Shown: positions 1 to 9,763 of the stretch, in pieces
Layout of the letters: each line of letters begins with the position of its first letter
Numbering within the stretch: the stretch's first letter is position 1
Assembly (NCBI GenBank): GCA_000310025.1
Contig: FN649729.1
Coordinates: 3,722,910 to 3,744,670, forward strand
Length of the DNA: 21,761 bases
Source of the DNA: Ectocarpus siliculosus
Taxonomy: Eukaryota > Sar > Phaeophyceae > Ectocarpales > Ectocarpaceae
Reading direction: 5' to 3'
Program-made: the position numbers and the translations under genes
Notes under the pieces: model-generated
The model's input: the letters and a program-made list of their open reading frames with translations, nothing else
Database searches by the model: none
Told to the model about the DNA's origin: nothing

Positions 1-1207
1 TTGGAGGGGTGGGGTTGGAGGAGAAATTCCAGGGGGCCTTGTTCCGTGATTCTTCGGGGGGGGGGGGGGCACGGAGCACAGCTCACTACACCCCCCCTCT
101 GGTCTATGTTTTCAAATTCCGATCCACGACACAAACAACGCTTTCCTTCTGAACGCTACATATTCGCCCTGATCACGTTGAGCCGCGTGTCATAAGACAT
201 ACTAGCTGTTCGCTACAACGAGCGACAGCTGATAAATGTAACTGCTGTCGTCAGACGTGTGGGTCCACGGGTGGAAACAGAGTGCATACACCACACACTT
301 GATACTTCACCTACCTGCTGTGCGCTGGTGTGAGACCTGTGGTAACGTTACCAATCACCTGCCCCCCCCCGTCCACATCCCGCTTTCGTGATCATACATA
401 CCCCCCGCATACTATTGCTGAAGCTCCTGTTCCCTCTTTTTTGTTCGGTGTTGTCCAACTGCTAGCAAGACAGCAGAACACAAGTCAGTTCTCGTCACCT
501 AGCGCACCAATCGTCTTGGTACCACTTCGAGCGTGTGCTCCATTGCGATATCTAGGGCCGTGACAGTTGTGTTAGGCATGGGTGCTGTGTGTGGGAAGAC
601 CTTCGTGGTGGCGTGGAATCTAAATCGTTTTCTTTTGGCCCGGGCAATCGGGCCATATCGCAAGGCGAAAACGCCAAACCGGATTTCACATCGCCACGAT
701 GCTCTCACCCCACACAGCACTCAATGCCCAACACAACTATCTTGCCCAGAGACACCACAATAGATCACATGCTGGAAGTGGTGCGATGGCGATCGGCGTC
801 CTAGGTGTCGAGAACTAACGTGGTGCTGTGCTCACATTGCTGGCAGTTAATGAACGCGGCGGTAACAAAAAATCATGCACGACAGACAGCACCATGCATA
901 CCGTCATCACACCACAGAGAGTCCAGCCCAATCGAGCCCAGATGCTATTGCCCGCTGTGCGTGTGTTGTCTGCTGTGTGGTGTCGCCCGCAGTGCGTATG
1001 TTCTCTGCTACAATCCTCTGTGCGTTCCGAGAAAAAAGTGCATCTGCTGACCCCTGTATTCGAAAATCAAGTCATGTACTCTAAAACCGAATAGACTGTA
1101 CAAACGGTTTGGTCTTGATGGGGCCCTATATTGCGGCGAGACCTCAGGCCAGATTAGAAATCTCGCTTCGCTCGAGCAAAATAAAAAAACAGGTTAAAAT
1201 GTCTCAC
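1..1207. other. Stretch with no recognisable gene
   Basis: Several short frames are open on both strands, but none has convincing composition, splice context or a known motif. A 14-base G run lies at 56-69. Confidence 0.5.
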
Positions 1208-1324
1208 CCGAGCGTCGAAATCCTTGTCCCGGCTGAGCGCGAAGATCTCCCTCAGGGGCCGATTTGTGTGCTGGTCGCGAACGGTTCGGAACGCTCGCCC
1301 CGCAAGCTCTCCGGCCGATGCATG
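1208..1324 (-). CDS. Candidate coding exon, unknown product
   Basis: An open segment of exactly 39 codons in phase 0 lies between a GCGCAG acceptor and a GTGAGA donor. It reads HASAGELAGRAFRTVRDQH and then LREIFALSRDKDFDAR, with GC-rich third positions like the dehydrogenase exons. It could be a further 3' exon of the gene at 1563-2863, in which case the stop at 1563 would not be used, or an exon of a separate gene. The plus strand is also open here (ATG at 1200, after AAA), so the strand is not certain. Confidence 0.3.
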
Positions 1325-1562
1325 CTGCGCGTTTGTCGACACGTCAGTCCAACACAAGTAACAGTTCGATTTTCGGGTTTTGCGAGAAAGCTACTTTGAA
1401 CCTTGCAGCAGTTGCCGACAAATCAAAACACGCGCCAAGAAAAATGTGTTCGAGCCGGGCGACGACATGTATCCGCGAGCTATTCAATGAGGAAAACAAA
1501 GAGGGAGAGCGCAAAAGCAGCGGGTCGTAGCCTACGACCACAACCGCTTCATGTAGTAAGCT

Positions 1563-1784
1563 TCAGGAATCACGCAACACGCCGCGGGTATGTATTGCCG
1601 AATAGTACGCCTTTCGCCAGTATGCTCGCAAATATGTCTTCTGGTACAACCAAGTAGCCCACGACACGTGTCCAAAACCATATTCTTTGGAGAGCATGTG
1701 CTTGAGCTTATCATAGTACAAGAGAGAAACATGAGCGTCCCTGTTGAAGCATATATCGACCACCATTTTTGCTCCATTTGGCGC
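1563..1784 (-). CDS. Candidate last exon of the unknown minus-strand gene
   Basis: A TTGCCTTAG acceptor at 1785-1793 opens a 73-codon frame in phase 0, which matches the phase-0 end of the exon at 2084-2321. It ends at a TGA at 1563-1565. It reads APNGAKMVVDICFNRDAHV, then LLYYDKLKHMLSKEYGFGHV, and ends Tyr/Arg-rich. The composition is protein-like. No family is recognised, and this could instead be a decayed piece of a mobile element. Support comes only from splice phase and composition. Confidence 0.38.
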   Translation of the reverse strand, partial: APNGAKMVVDICFNRDAHVSLLYYDKLKHMLSKEYGFGHVSWATWLYQKTYLRAYWRKAYYSAIHTRGVLRDS

Positions 1785-2083
1785 CTAAGGCAACAAGATT
1801 GTGTTCTGAGGCACGCTGCAATAGCTCTCTCCGATTCACTGGCTGTAATTCAATGAGCGAAAAAAAATACTTCCGCAACACGCACACGCACAATATGAGC
1901 ACAAAACAACACGGCACAAGTCAATACGGAATAATCTACGACGGAGAACCCGCCATCGCCTTCCCAAGGGCACACACTCACCAAGACATTGTGGAGAAAA
2001 CAGAATGAACAACGCCCAACAGCACACAAGTTGCGTCGTCCCCGAGAGGCAACCACCACACAAAAGACGAATCAGCCACTCAC

Positions 2084-2321
2084 ATCCTTCAATTCCTTGA
2101 GCAACGTCTCTTTAAGCTGGGCGAGGGCAATGAGGCATGATTGCCGACGCGCGGGAACCTCGTTCTCCCTGAAACTATCATCCTCGGACTCCTCCTCGTC
2201 GGCGGTCTCGATGTTCCTCTTGGCTACGCGGTCGAGGGTTGCCGTGAGGCTGTCGAAGATGACAAGCCGATGGCCTTGTACATTTCGCAGGACCTGGTCG
2301 TCAATGCCGCAACAAACTTTG
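2084..2321 (-). CDS. Internal exon of the same unknown minus-strand gene, with acidic segment
   Basis: The acceptor CTTTTCAG is the only AG in a long pyrimidine stretch that includes an 11-base C run. The donor is a perfect GTGAGT after GAT. One leading base and 79 codons read KVCCGIDDQVLRNVQGHRL, IFDSLTATLDR, then an acidic run, TADEEESEDD, and a helical end, IALAQLKETLLKELKD. Several minus-strand frames are open here, but only this one has clean splice sites and balanced composition. The product is not recognised. It lies 399 bp downstream of the preceding exon, a normal intron length for this window. Confidence 0.6.
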
Positions 2322-2720
2322 CTGAAAAGCGTGCGGCAGCGGGCATAACGGCGACAAATGCGTGCGACAGGAATGGGGGGAGGGGCGAGGGGGGGGGGGT
2401 TAGTGGAAAAACACAAGACGTTTTCTTCGGCGACACCCAAAGAAGAGTGGTGGCGCGTTTTCGCATTGGGGGCTGGAACCCATTCCCAAGGGGATCGAGA
2501 GCTGGCCGGCGTGTCTCTCTCTTTCATTGTCGTCTTCCGTAATGATGACGTTGCAAATCCTTTGCTTCTCGGCGAGAACCTACGGTGAGCTCTCCAGAGC
2601 GGCTCAGCCCGACGTCCTCATCAGGGGCTACAATACGCCACAACGATTTTCATGTCCAATCTTGCACAGCAGTGGGGTCGAGGCTGTGTAGCTGAACCTA
2701 GCTGTTGAGAGCTTTCCAAC

Positions 2721-2863
2721 CTTACCAGTAAATTGATGTTATTGGCGAGCAGCGCGCCCTTCACCGCCGCTTCGCTGCCCGTCAGAACGTGGGACATGTG
2801 CTTCGCCAGGAATGAAACGAGACGCTTCCCGTCCTTGTAGTCGTCCACGTCGATCCACCTGGT
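2721..2863 (-). CDS. Internal exon of an unknown minus-strand gene
   Basis: The reading frame starting TRWIDVDDYKDGKRLVSFL, then HVLTGSEAAVKGALLANN, has protein-like composition and codon use. The acceptor is CTGTGCAG. The stronger-looking donor, GTAAGG after base 2726, leaves phase 0, which clashes with the next exon. The weaker donor GTTGGA after 2721 leaves phase 2 and joins the next exon exactly, so I chose it. A missed microexon is the alternative. I do not recognise the family. The pattern could suit a helical scaffold protein, but that is a guess. Earlier exons must lie above 2863 and were not found with confidence. Confidence 0.6.
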
Positions 2864-3210
2864 CTGCACAGCAATAGATACAAGCAGGGACAGGGACGAG
2901 CAGCACGGAGATCAAACAATGGTAACATTAAATTCAAGGCCGCGACACGAGGGATTAGTGTTTGATTCTCTCTTCTCTGCGCGCTGTCGTCGAATGTAGT
3001 GTGCGAACAGGTACTTAATTTATTTTTTGGCACGTATACGTACTGCAGGGATTGTAGGTGCACTTCTTCTTGACGCCGGCCCTTTCCTTGCAAAGTGTGA
3101 GTGTTCTTTATATTGTATCTTCTGATGGCTCTAGCATTTTTGTGACCACCGACCGAGTCTTCGCTAGATTTTGGGAATAGCAACTGACACTTGTTTATTG
3201 TGAAGAAAAG

Positions 3211-3241
<31 letters not shown>

Positions 3242-4513
3242 GCGAAAGATATGAATATGACAACCAGGGTGACTCTGCTTCTCGACGGCCGCACTCGTTC
3301 GGTTGCATATCCTCCTCACTCCTCAGCTCCTCAGCGCTCTCCCGCATCCCACTCTTGCCCAGCCTTCGTGAGTCTCTTTTCTACTCTTCTCTTTCGTATG
3401 CACAGATGTCGGCAAGGCGAGTATCTTTCAGCCAGTGAACCTCGTTTAAAACTCACCAACCGCATCTTTTACGCGATAAAAAAACATGTATCTTGGAATC
3501 GCTTCCTTAAGCGTGACGGCGGAAGCCCCCGAAGCCCCCGAAGCCCCTTGCACTTGTACTGTAGTGTGAGGATTCTTCGATAGAGATGGATTCGTTGGGT
3601 CGTACCTAGTAGTCTTAACCCTTACGTGACTACAGGCTGATGCAGCTCCGTTCTCAGCTCCGATCACTTTGCGTGCCGAAAGATCGCCGTTGTGCCTCGG
3701 CTAAGAGCAAAAAACACAAATAGAGACCAGCAGGGAGACACAGGCAGCCCACCCCAAAAGCACGCTTATCAGCAATGCGCACAGGACTCACATAGTGCAA
3801 TACTATTCACCCATGCCTAACCTCTCTGACGTGGGGCAGATATCCTTTCCAGATCCAATCTACTGCCTACCGGTACTGCAAGATTCAAACGCAAAATACC
3901 ACCTGAGGGTGCATACAGCACCCTGAACATGTGATCAACCCGGTGCCGCATCCGTGGGGGAGAGCAGAGCAAGCGTACACCGGAGCCGATGCTAACGTAC
4001 TGCCTCGGTGCTTGATGTTGTTGTGATTGCGGTGCGTGTGGTTCCCAGTATTGGGAGTGGAGGGTGGTTCGTCTGCTGTGTGCAAAATTTCGCTCAAAGG
4101 CAAAAGGGTTTTCGGGACTACAGCTCTGATCACAGGTCCGATCACAGCTCTCTATTTGTAGTACAGATTAGTAAAATTTATCACGATTTTTATGCATTTT
4201 GTGCGATAGTGGATGATGGTCTCGATTCTCTGATGCGCGGGCCGTTTTTTCGTCGATCTGGCGCTTCTGTGAGGCGGTTTCCCGTCAGTGTATGCTCTGT
4301 CCAAAGATGAGGTGGAGAAGATGTGCCAACAGGTATTGCTTGGACAGGTACATCCTCTGTGCGGACGGTTGCTGTCGGAGACGGCATCCACACCTGCTCA
4401 GAAACTACTCCTGCTGTACAGTCTATTTCTCTCCGCATAGCTGCTACTGCTGTACAACAGTAGTACTACTGTACTCACTCCTGTTCGTCACCCTTACATA
4501 CACCGCGTCCCTA
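2864..4513. other. No recognisable gene; expected to hold 5' exons of the unknown minus-strand gene
   Basis: The exon at 2721-2863 begins at a splice acceptor, so its upstream exons should lie in or beyond this stretch. I found no exon here that I trust. An (AAC)10 run lies at 3211-3240 and a threefold GAAGCCCCC-type run at 3522-3546. Confidence 0.4.
3211..3240 (+). repeat. (AAC)10 microsatellite
   Basis: Ten perfect AAC units. Read from the other strand, this gives the Val run in a spurious ORF. Confidence 0.95.
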
Positions 4514-4545
4514 TCCCTGTGAGCCCCCACATGGGCTCACAGGGA
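4514..4545. repeat. Perfect 13-bp hairpin
   Basis: TCCCTGTGAGCCC at 4514-4526 is exactly inverted as GGGCTCACAGGGA at 4533-4545, with a six-base loop. No T run follows. A structured RNA, a transcription end or a recombination trace are all possible. Confidence 0.85.
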
Positions 4546-4732
4546 CCCACTGCTGCACTATCCTTGCCGCCGTGACTTATGGATGTACACGCACGCTTGG
4601 AAAATCTTTGACCGCAGAGAGCCAGTTGTGGGGAAAAAGACATAAAAATTCAAATCAACCCAGTCACGAAATGAAGTTGGGTCATAGTCTACAGCAGTAC
4701 TGACATCTTCGGAGAGATCCCTGGGAACGAAT

Positions 4733-4744
4733 GGGAGAGCGAGC

Positions 4745-4788
<44 letters not shown>

Positions 4789-5005
4789 CAGACAGAGAGA
4801 GGCAGGCAGACAGAGAGAGAGAAAGAGAGACAGGCAGACAGAGAGAGACAGGCAGACAGAGAGAGAAAGAGAGAAAGAGACAGAGAGACAGAGAGAAGGA
4901 GAGAGAGAGAGAGAGCGAGAGAGAGAGAGAGACAAACAGAGAGAGGGAGAAAGACAGAAAGAGAGAAACAGAGAGAGACAGAGAAAGAAAGAGAGGGAGA
5001 GAGAG
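4733..5005 (+). repeat. GA-rich block, 273 nt without a single T
   Basis: A perfect (GA)n core at about 4750-4787 grades into GAGA/GACA/GGCAGACA mixtures. The plus strand has no T from 4733 to 5005. All minus-strand frames are therefore long Ser/Leu-rich ORFs with no coding meaning. Long polypurine tracts of this kind can adopt triplex (H-DNA) structure. Confidence 0.95.
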
Positions 5006-5488
5006 TATAGAGGTCGTGGCGGGTTTATTATTGGGTGCAAATCCAAAGGGACGGGGCAAAAGGTTCATACTACATCGGGTGGGTGTGCCCCCCTCACCTC
5101 ATCCGTGAGGTTGTCACGCAACCTTCGCACTTTGGTCCTGATCTTCGCGACGTGCTTCTGCATCTTTTCCTCCTTCTTCTGCAGTTGAGACTGCTACTGT
5201 GCTGCTGCAGCATGCTGGGGGTGAGCAGTAGTGCCCGTGCTGCTCATAGCGCTGATGGTGTATATGCTCTTTGCACGTAAGAGGGACGGGAGCGCGGGAA
5301 GGGAGGGACACACTCTGGCTCTGTCGTGCGTGTCCACGTCAGCTCCAACCATTTTTTTCTCGAGAGCCCCCCCCCCCTATGGAAATTATGCACCTTCCGT
5401 GGGCCCCCTCCGCACTCCAATCTGCGCGCCCCCGAGTTGTTCCTCCACAAGGTTCCTCCGCACACACACATTGAATAACTACAATCGC
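5006..5488. other. No gene seen
   Basis: This separates the GA-rich block from the minisatellite. It holds CTGCTG-rich sequence near 5170-5220, a C run at 5368-5376 and a short CA run at 5461-5470. Confidence 0.5.
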
Positions 5489-5493
5489 GTGTT

Positions 5494-5943
5494 GTTGCCG
5501 GCATTGCGATGACCTCGAGATTTTTTTCCCCTTGGCGAGATGACTCCCAAGGTTGCCGCACCGCCGAGATTGCCAAGGTTGCGTGTTGCCCGTATTGCGA
5601 TGACCTTTGGATCCTTTATCCCTTGGCGAGATGACTCCCAAGGTTGCCGCACGGCCGAGATTGCCAAGGTTGCGTGTTGCCGGCATTATGATAACCTTTG
5701 GATGTTTTACCCCTTGGCGTGGTGACTCCCAAGGTTGCCGCACGGCCGAGATTGCCAAGGTAGCGTGTTGCCGGCATTGTGATGACCTTTGGATGTTTTA
5801 CCCCTTGGCGTGGTGACTCCCAAGGTTGCCGCACGGCCGAGATTGCCAAGGTAGCGTGTTGCCGGCATTGTGATAACCTTTGGATGTTTTACCCCTTGGC
5901 GTGGTGACTCCCAAGGTTGCCGCACGGCCGAGATTGTCAAGGT
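5494..5943. repeat. 91-bp minisatellite, five copies
   Basis: Copies start at 5494, 5585, 5676, 5767 and 5858, always 91 bp apart. The last is slightly short. Copies 3 to 5 are nearly identical and copy 1 is the most diverged. Each unit holds CCTTGGCG and CTCCCAAGG, an inverted CCTTGG/CCAAGG pair, plus GTTGCCGGCATT. Because 91 is not a multiple of three, a frame changes by one at each copy, and stops are rare in all three minus-strand frames. The resulting ORFs (MAISAVRQPWES and relatives) are the same unit read in different phases. Confidence 0.96.
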
Positions 5944-6335
5944 ACAAAATTCAGGAAAATGAGGCACATCCACCTTGGCAAGGTGGGGGGGAGAGGGGTA
6001 TTTTCTCCACAAGGGGGTTCGACCTCCACCTGTGCACTGGCCGTGCTGTAACGGGGCCCAAGCAGTAGTCTAGACTATGTCGACAGCAAAAGCAGTTCGG
6101 CACGATCCACGACGAGCCATAATCCGACGACGGGTAAATGTTCCTCCGCGTTCATCCGCGATCCGTGGCGATCTTTCATTCCACCGTGCACCACCATGGT
6201 ATCCACCTCACTGCAAGCCCAAGTCCAAACTAGAGTACGTGTGTACAGTGCATGTGTGCGTGGTGTGTGGTCACTTGAGCAGCGAGTTTGCTCTGAAGAC
6301 ATGCTTGTGTGGTGGCGGTCTCACACAACATGCCC

Positions 6336-7109
6336 TCAGCAACAACAGCAGAAGTAGAGTGGTGGACGGATCCACGGATGGATCGATGTGTCCCTGAGCC
6401 AGAGACAGAAGATTGACGGAGAGATCTCGCCGACCTCGCCGCATGCGCCGGCCGCCACGGCGTTACATTTGCAGCAAAGAACCCCCGCACCAATCAGAAC
6501 AAACAAACGAGTCCGGTTCAGTGTCACTCCAGGACTGTGGTGGTGGAGCGTGCTGCGAAATATTTCGCGGGAAAAAATATGAACGGCAGGGCTTACATGA
6601 AGACCCCATGACCCCTCTTTCCTCACTCGCCCACGTCTTCTCTCGTTCGGCAGCCGGAGATGCCGCGAAGAATGCCGCAGCAATTCGACTGGCCACGGTC
6701 CTTCGTTAGAACAATTGCGCGTGTTGGGTGCCTTCGGGTCTGCCTCCGGACCGTACTGACAGATTGCGTACAAACCGTTGCCCTGAACCCGGGTGGTTCC
6801 CGCCACTCGAGCTGACGGGAACGCTTGCACGCAACGTATCGCGGCCGTCCGCGGGAGGCCCGAGGGAAACGGACACGCCGGGCAGTGCTGCTGAATGATC
6901 GTGGCTTGTAGTCGAACCGCCGCTCTACTCGTTGCTAGACCCTCCTCTTCTACCAAACGAGGAAGACATGGTGAGTGGGGAAGAGGGGTCGGGATCCTTC
7001 TCGTTTGGGTGTTCTTCGTCTGACGTTTTTTCTCTGCTCTTCGGCATTCGTTCGTGCAACCGACTGCATTTTCACTTCGTTCTTCCACCAACAAACCAAC
7101 CAGCAACAT
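6336..7109 (-). other. Longest-class open frame between 5.9 and 9.6 kb, coding status doubtful
   Basis: A 257-codon minus-strand frame is open here. Its middle part, about 6.6-6.9 kb, reads QATIIQQHCPACPFPSGLP, then GTTRVQGNGLYAICQYGPEA, which is fairly protein-like and Cys-containing. The two ends are low complexity, including a Cys run from CAACAACAGCAG-type DNA. No domain or splice structure is recognised. It could hold one real exon inside a chance ORF. Confidence 0.2.
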
Positions 7110-8405
7110 TGCCCCAACCCTCCCTTCATCACCTCTCTTGTCTCCAACTTACCATCCGGCAGCGAACTACACCCACAACAACGTGCCTTCAACATGTGGA
7201 ACATCGACACGTCTCCCCCTTTTATATATACTCCTAAACCTCAACACATTTCCGTCCAGTCGAACGTTCCCCTACGATTCTCGCCGACGCTTTCTGGCGA
7301 AGCTTACACGCAACCACGCACTCGCCCCCTTTCCGCCGATTCTACTCCACAACTGGCTCTGCCACACCAAACATGACGAACACAACGCCGGTCCCCCATC
7401 ATCCCCTCTCTCGATAAACAGCTGTTCCTGTCCATCCAACCTTACACAAACCACCACCGAGCCGACACTCCTCTTCTCTTGGCGGTCAATACATGAATAC
7501 CTCAACAAAGACTCCGTACCACCACAACACTTGACGACCACCATGTCGCTCAACCAAAAGTAGCCCCATCGGAACTCACCAGCTTTTGGGTGTAGATATA
7601 ATATAGTCCCATGGAACACGAACCTAAGGTCTCCCAGTTCTCCAACTGACTCTTCTTGTCAGCTTCACAGACAGCACCGTCATAGCAGAAGGCACGAGAC
7701 GCGGATCAAAAGGCCCCCCTCCGAAAGCGCGGTGTTGTACGCCGTAGCAAACGCCACCTCCCTCAACCACCTGGTAAATTTCGCTCACGTGTTGGTAAAC
7801 AACAGGTGCGTCTTTTTTTCCCCAACTTACCAGGCCATTTTACTGTAGAATGAACGCAACACAACAAACAAAAAGGTTTCAGGCTATTTGGTCTGTAGCC
7901 CTCTCTCTCACCCGTACACTCTCGCCGGATGGCCAAGCAAATAGGCACCTACCAGTACTCATTTGTGCCTAGCGCCCAAAGCTTCTTACAGGACCAACAA
8001 GAAATATGGACGCACTCAAAATACTACGGCGCGCAGTTTCTTCCCCCCCCCCCCAACTCTCAACCAAACAAAGGGATTGAACGGATCACTTGCATCTCCA
8101 AAAATTGCCACTAGTCACACAAGCCTCGCTCGCACACCAACACACGGTCCGACACGGATAACAGTAACAACACGCCCGCTCCCAGCCCCCACCCAACATC
8201 ACTCCTTGCTCACCACTCACCGCAGCACCCGGCAAATATCTGTACACCCCCAAGCCGTAGCTACCTAGTCCGTCCGCCGTGTGGATGCCTCCAGAACACT
8301 ACCGGACATATGAATCCGTCGCTAAACGCATCATTGGCGATCCTTTTTGACACCACAACAATATCATCGTTCCCCTCGCTAGACCAAGCAGGAACGCAGC
8401 TGTGC

Positions 8406-8409
<4 letters not shown>

Positions 8410-8436
<27 letters not shown>
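8410..8436 (+). repeat. (GCC)9 microsatellite
   Basis: Nine GCC units flanked by GCT units on both sides. It encodes Arg or Ala runs in spurious frames. Confidence 0.92.
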
Positions 8437-9605
8437 GCTGCTCTCTACTATCTCGTCTATTCACAGCCGGGCTCGCGGGTGTTTGTAGTTCAGGAGTGCC
8501 TGCGGCATGCACGTCTTGACCAAATCCTGCGAGAACACACGCATATGACGCGCAAACACAGCAGCAGGACAAACAGCAAAAGTTAAAAAGAGCGAACATG
8601 CCCATGGTGGTACGAGTAGCACTCAGCGAACGTCGTGAGGCAACATGATCAAACCGAGCTGACGGTACAGTACCTCTTGATATCACTTTAACGGTACCTA
8701 ACATCACGCAGATGATATTGACATGTGCTCAAAGGAAGAGGCCTACACGACGTGCAGTGTTTGCTGGTCGTTTCCTTGGGCAAAAAAAACAGGCGGGAGC
8801 GCGTAATGAAGGCGCGGCGCATATTCAAGCAACAACGACACGCTAATGGCCTTCCGCGCTGGCGACAAAAACAATATTCCCGGACAATCTTGGCTCGAGC
8901 ATCATACATAAAAAAAAACTGCCATCTTATGGAGAAAGGGCGCGCACGCGTATGCATACATTATGGCAGTGCTTCGACGGCATGAGACGTGTACGACGGG
9001 GCCTCTCCCCAATTCCTTTCAACAGGCATGAAATGCGTGCTACTGTGATACTGCAGCTTGTTGCGGTACGCCGACACCTCAGCCCAAATTGGTACCACGC
9101 TATATTTGTTGCGCCCGAGATCGCAGCCACCACAGATGACTGACTGAAGACGAACAAAAGCCTATTGATATACGGGCTCATTTTCCTGTCTCAGGTGGTA
9201 CAGTAAACGTACATGTTGCCGCAAGGGTGTTTGCCAGCATTTTTTCTAGGCATGTGGTGTAACAAACAGACCCGGAAGTGGAGTGTCAAGCCGCAAAACA
9301 CTTCTCACATACTTTCCACAACAAAAACCGAACCCACCGAACCTGTGCGTACCTCGAGGCATGATGACCCACAGCGGCACGCAAGTGGATCCCGCGGACA
9401 ACCCACGCGCTCTGCGTGCAACCCTCTACGTCACCCGTGCAGTCAAAGAACGCCAAGGTCACGTCCACACATACGTCAAACGTCGGCGAAATAACCAAGG
9501 CCTACCCACTGCCGGCCAACAAGCGTGAAGGGACGAACGAACAAACGGGGTCCCCGCACGAGCGTGGGCGTGGGTGTGCCATCTGTTCTGTTCTACAAGA
9601 CCCAC

Positions 9606-9763
9606 CTCGAGGCAGTGGATGCCGTACTTGTACGGGGCGCCCGTGCGCTCCAGCAGCTGGGGGTTGAGCTGCCCCTCCGGCGTGAGGAACTGGAGGCCCA
9701 TCGGCTTCTGGTGCCACCGGATGAGGAAGTCCATCGTCGGGGTCGGGAAGTTACCGAGCATCT
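9606..9763 (-). CDS. Opine dehydrogenase exon 10 (C-terminal region)
   Basis: The acceptor is CCCAG. Two bases complete Glu364, then 52 codons run to residue 416 (MLGNFPTPTMDFLIRWHQ and GAPYKYGIHCLE). A GTGGGT donor follows GAG, so a short last exon is expected but was not found. If no splicing occurs here, the frame reads on to a stop at 9459-9461, adding an unconvincing Arg/His-rich tail. Confidence 0.85.

Larger units (their letters stand above)
5944..9458. other. 3.5 kb without a recognised gene; C-rich, G-poor in its centre
   Basis: I see no domain or credible spliced gene. A near-perfect inverted CCACCTTG/CAAGGTGG lies at 5970-5986, just past the minisatellite. From about 7080 to 8260 the plus strand is rich in C and A and poor in G. 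A TATA-like TTTATATATA is at 7221-7230. (GCC)9 is at 8410-8436. The last exon of the dehydrogenase may lie at the right end. Confidence 0.45.

Noticed and set aside
3465-3549. Possible minus-strand exon reading VTLKEAIPRYMFFYRVKDAV before a GTGAGT donor
   Set aside because: Its phase does not join the exon at 2721-2863, its start lies in a GGGGCTTC repeat, and no family was recognised.
4558-5108. Long Ser/Leu-rich and Arg/Glu-rich ORFs on both strands
   Set aside because: They are translations of the GA-rich block, which has no T on one strand and so few stops.
5244-6012. Minus-strand ORFs repeating MAISAVRQPWES
   Set aside because: They are the 91-bp minisatellite unit read in three phases, with no start, stop or splice signals of their own.
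7054-7563. 169-codon plus-strand ORF
   Set aside because: It is Pro/Ser/Thr/Asn-rich, as expected from the C- and A-rich skew, with no motif.
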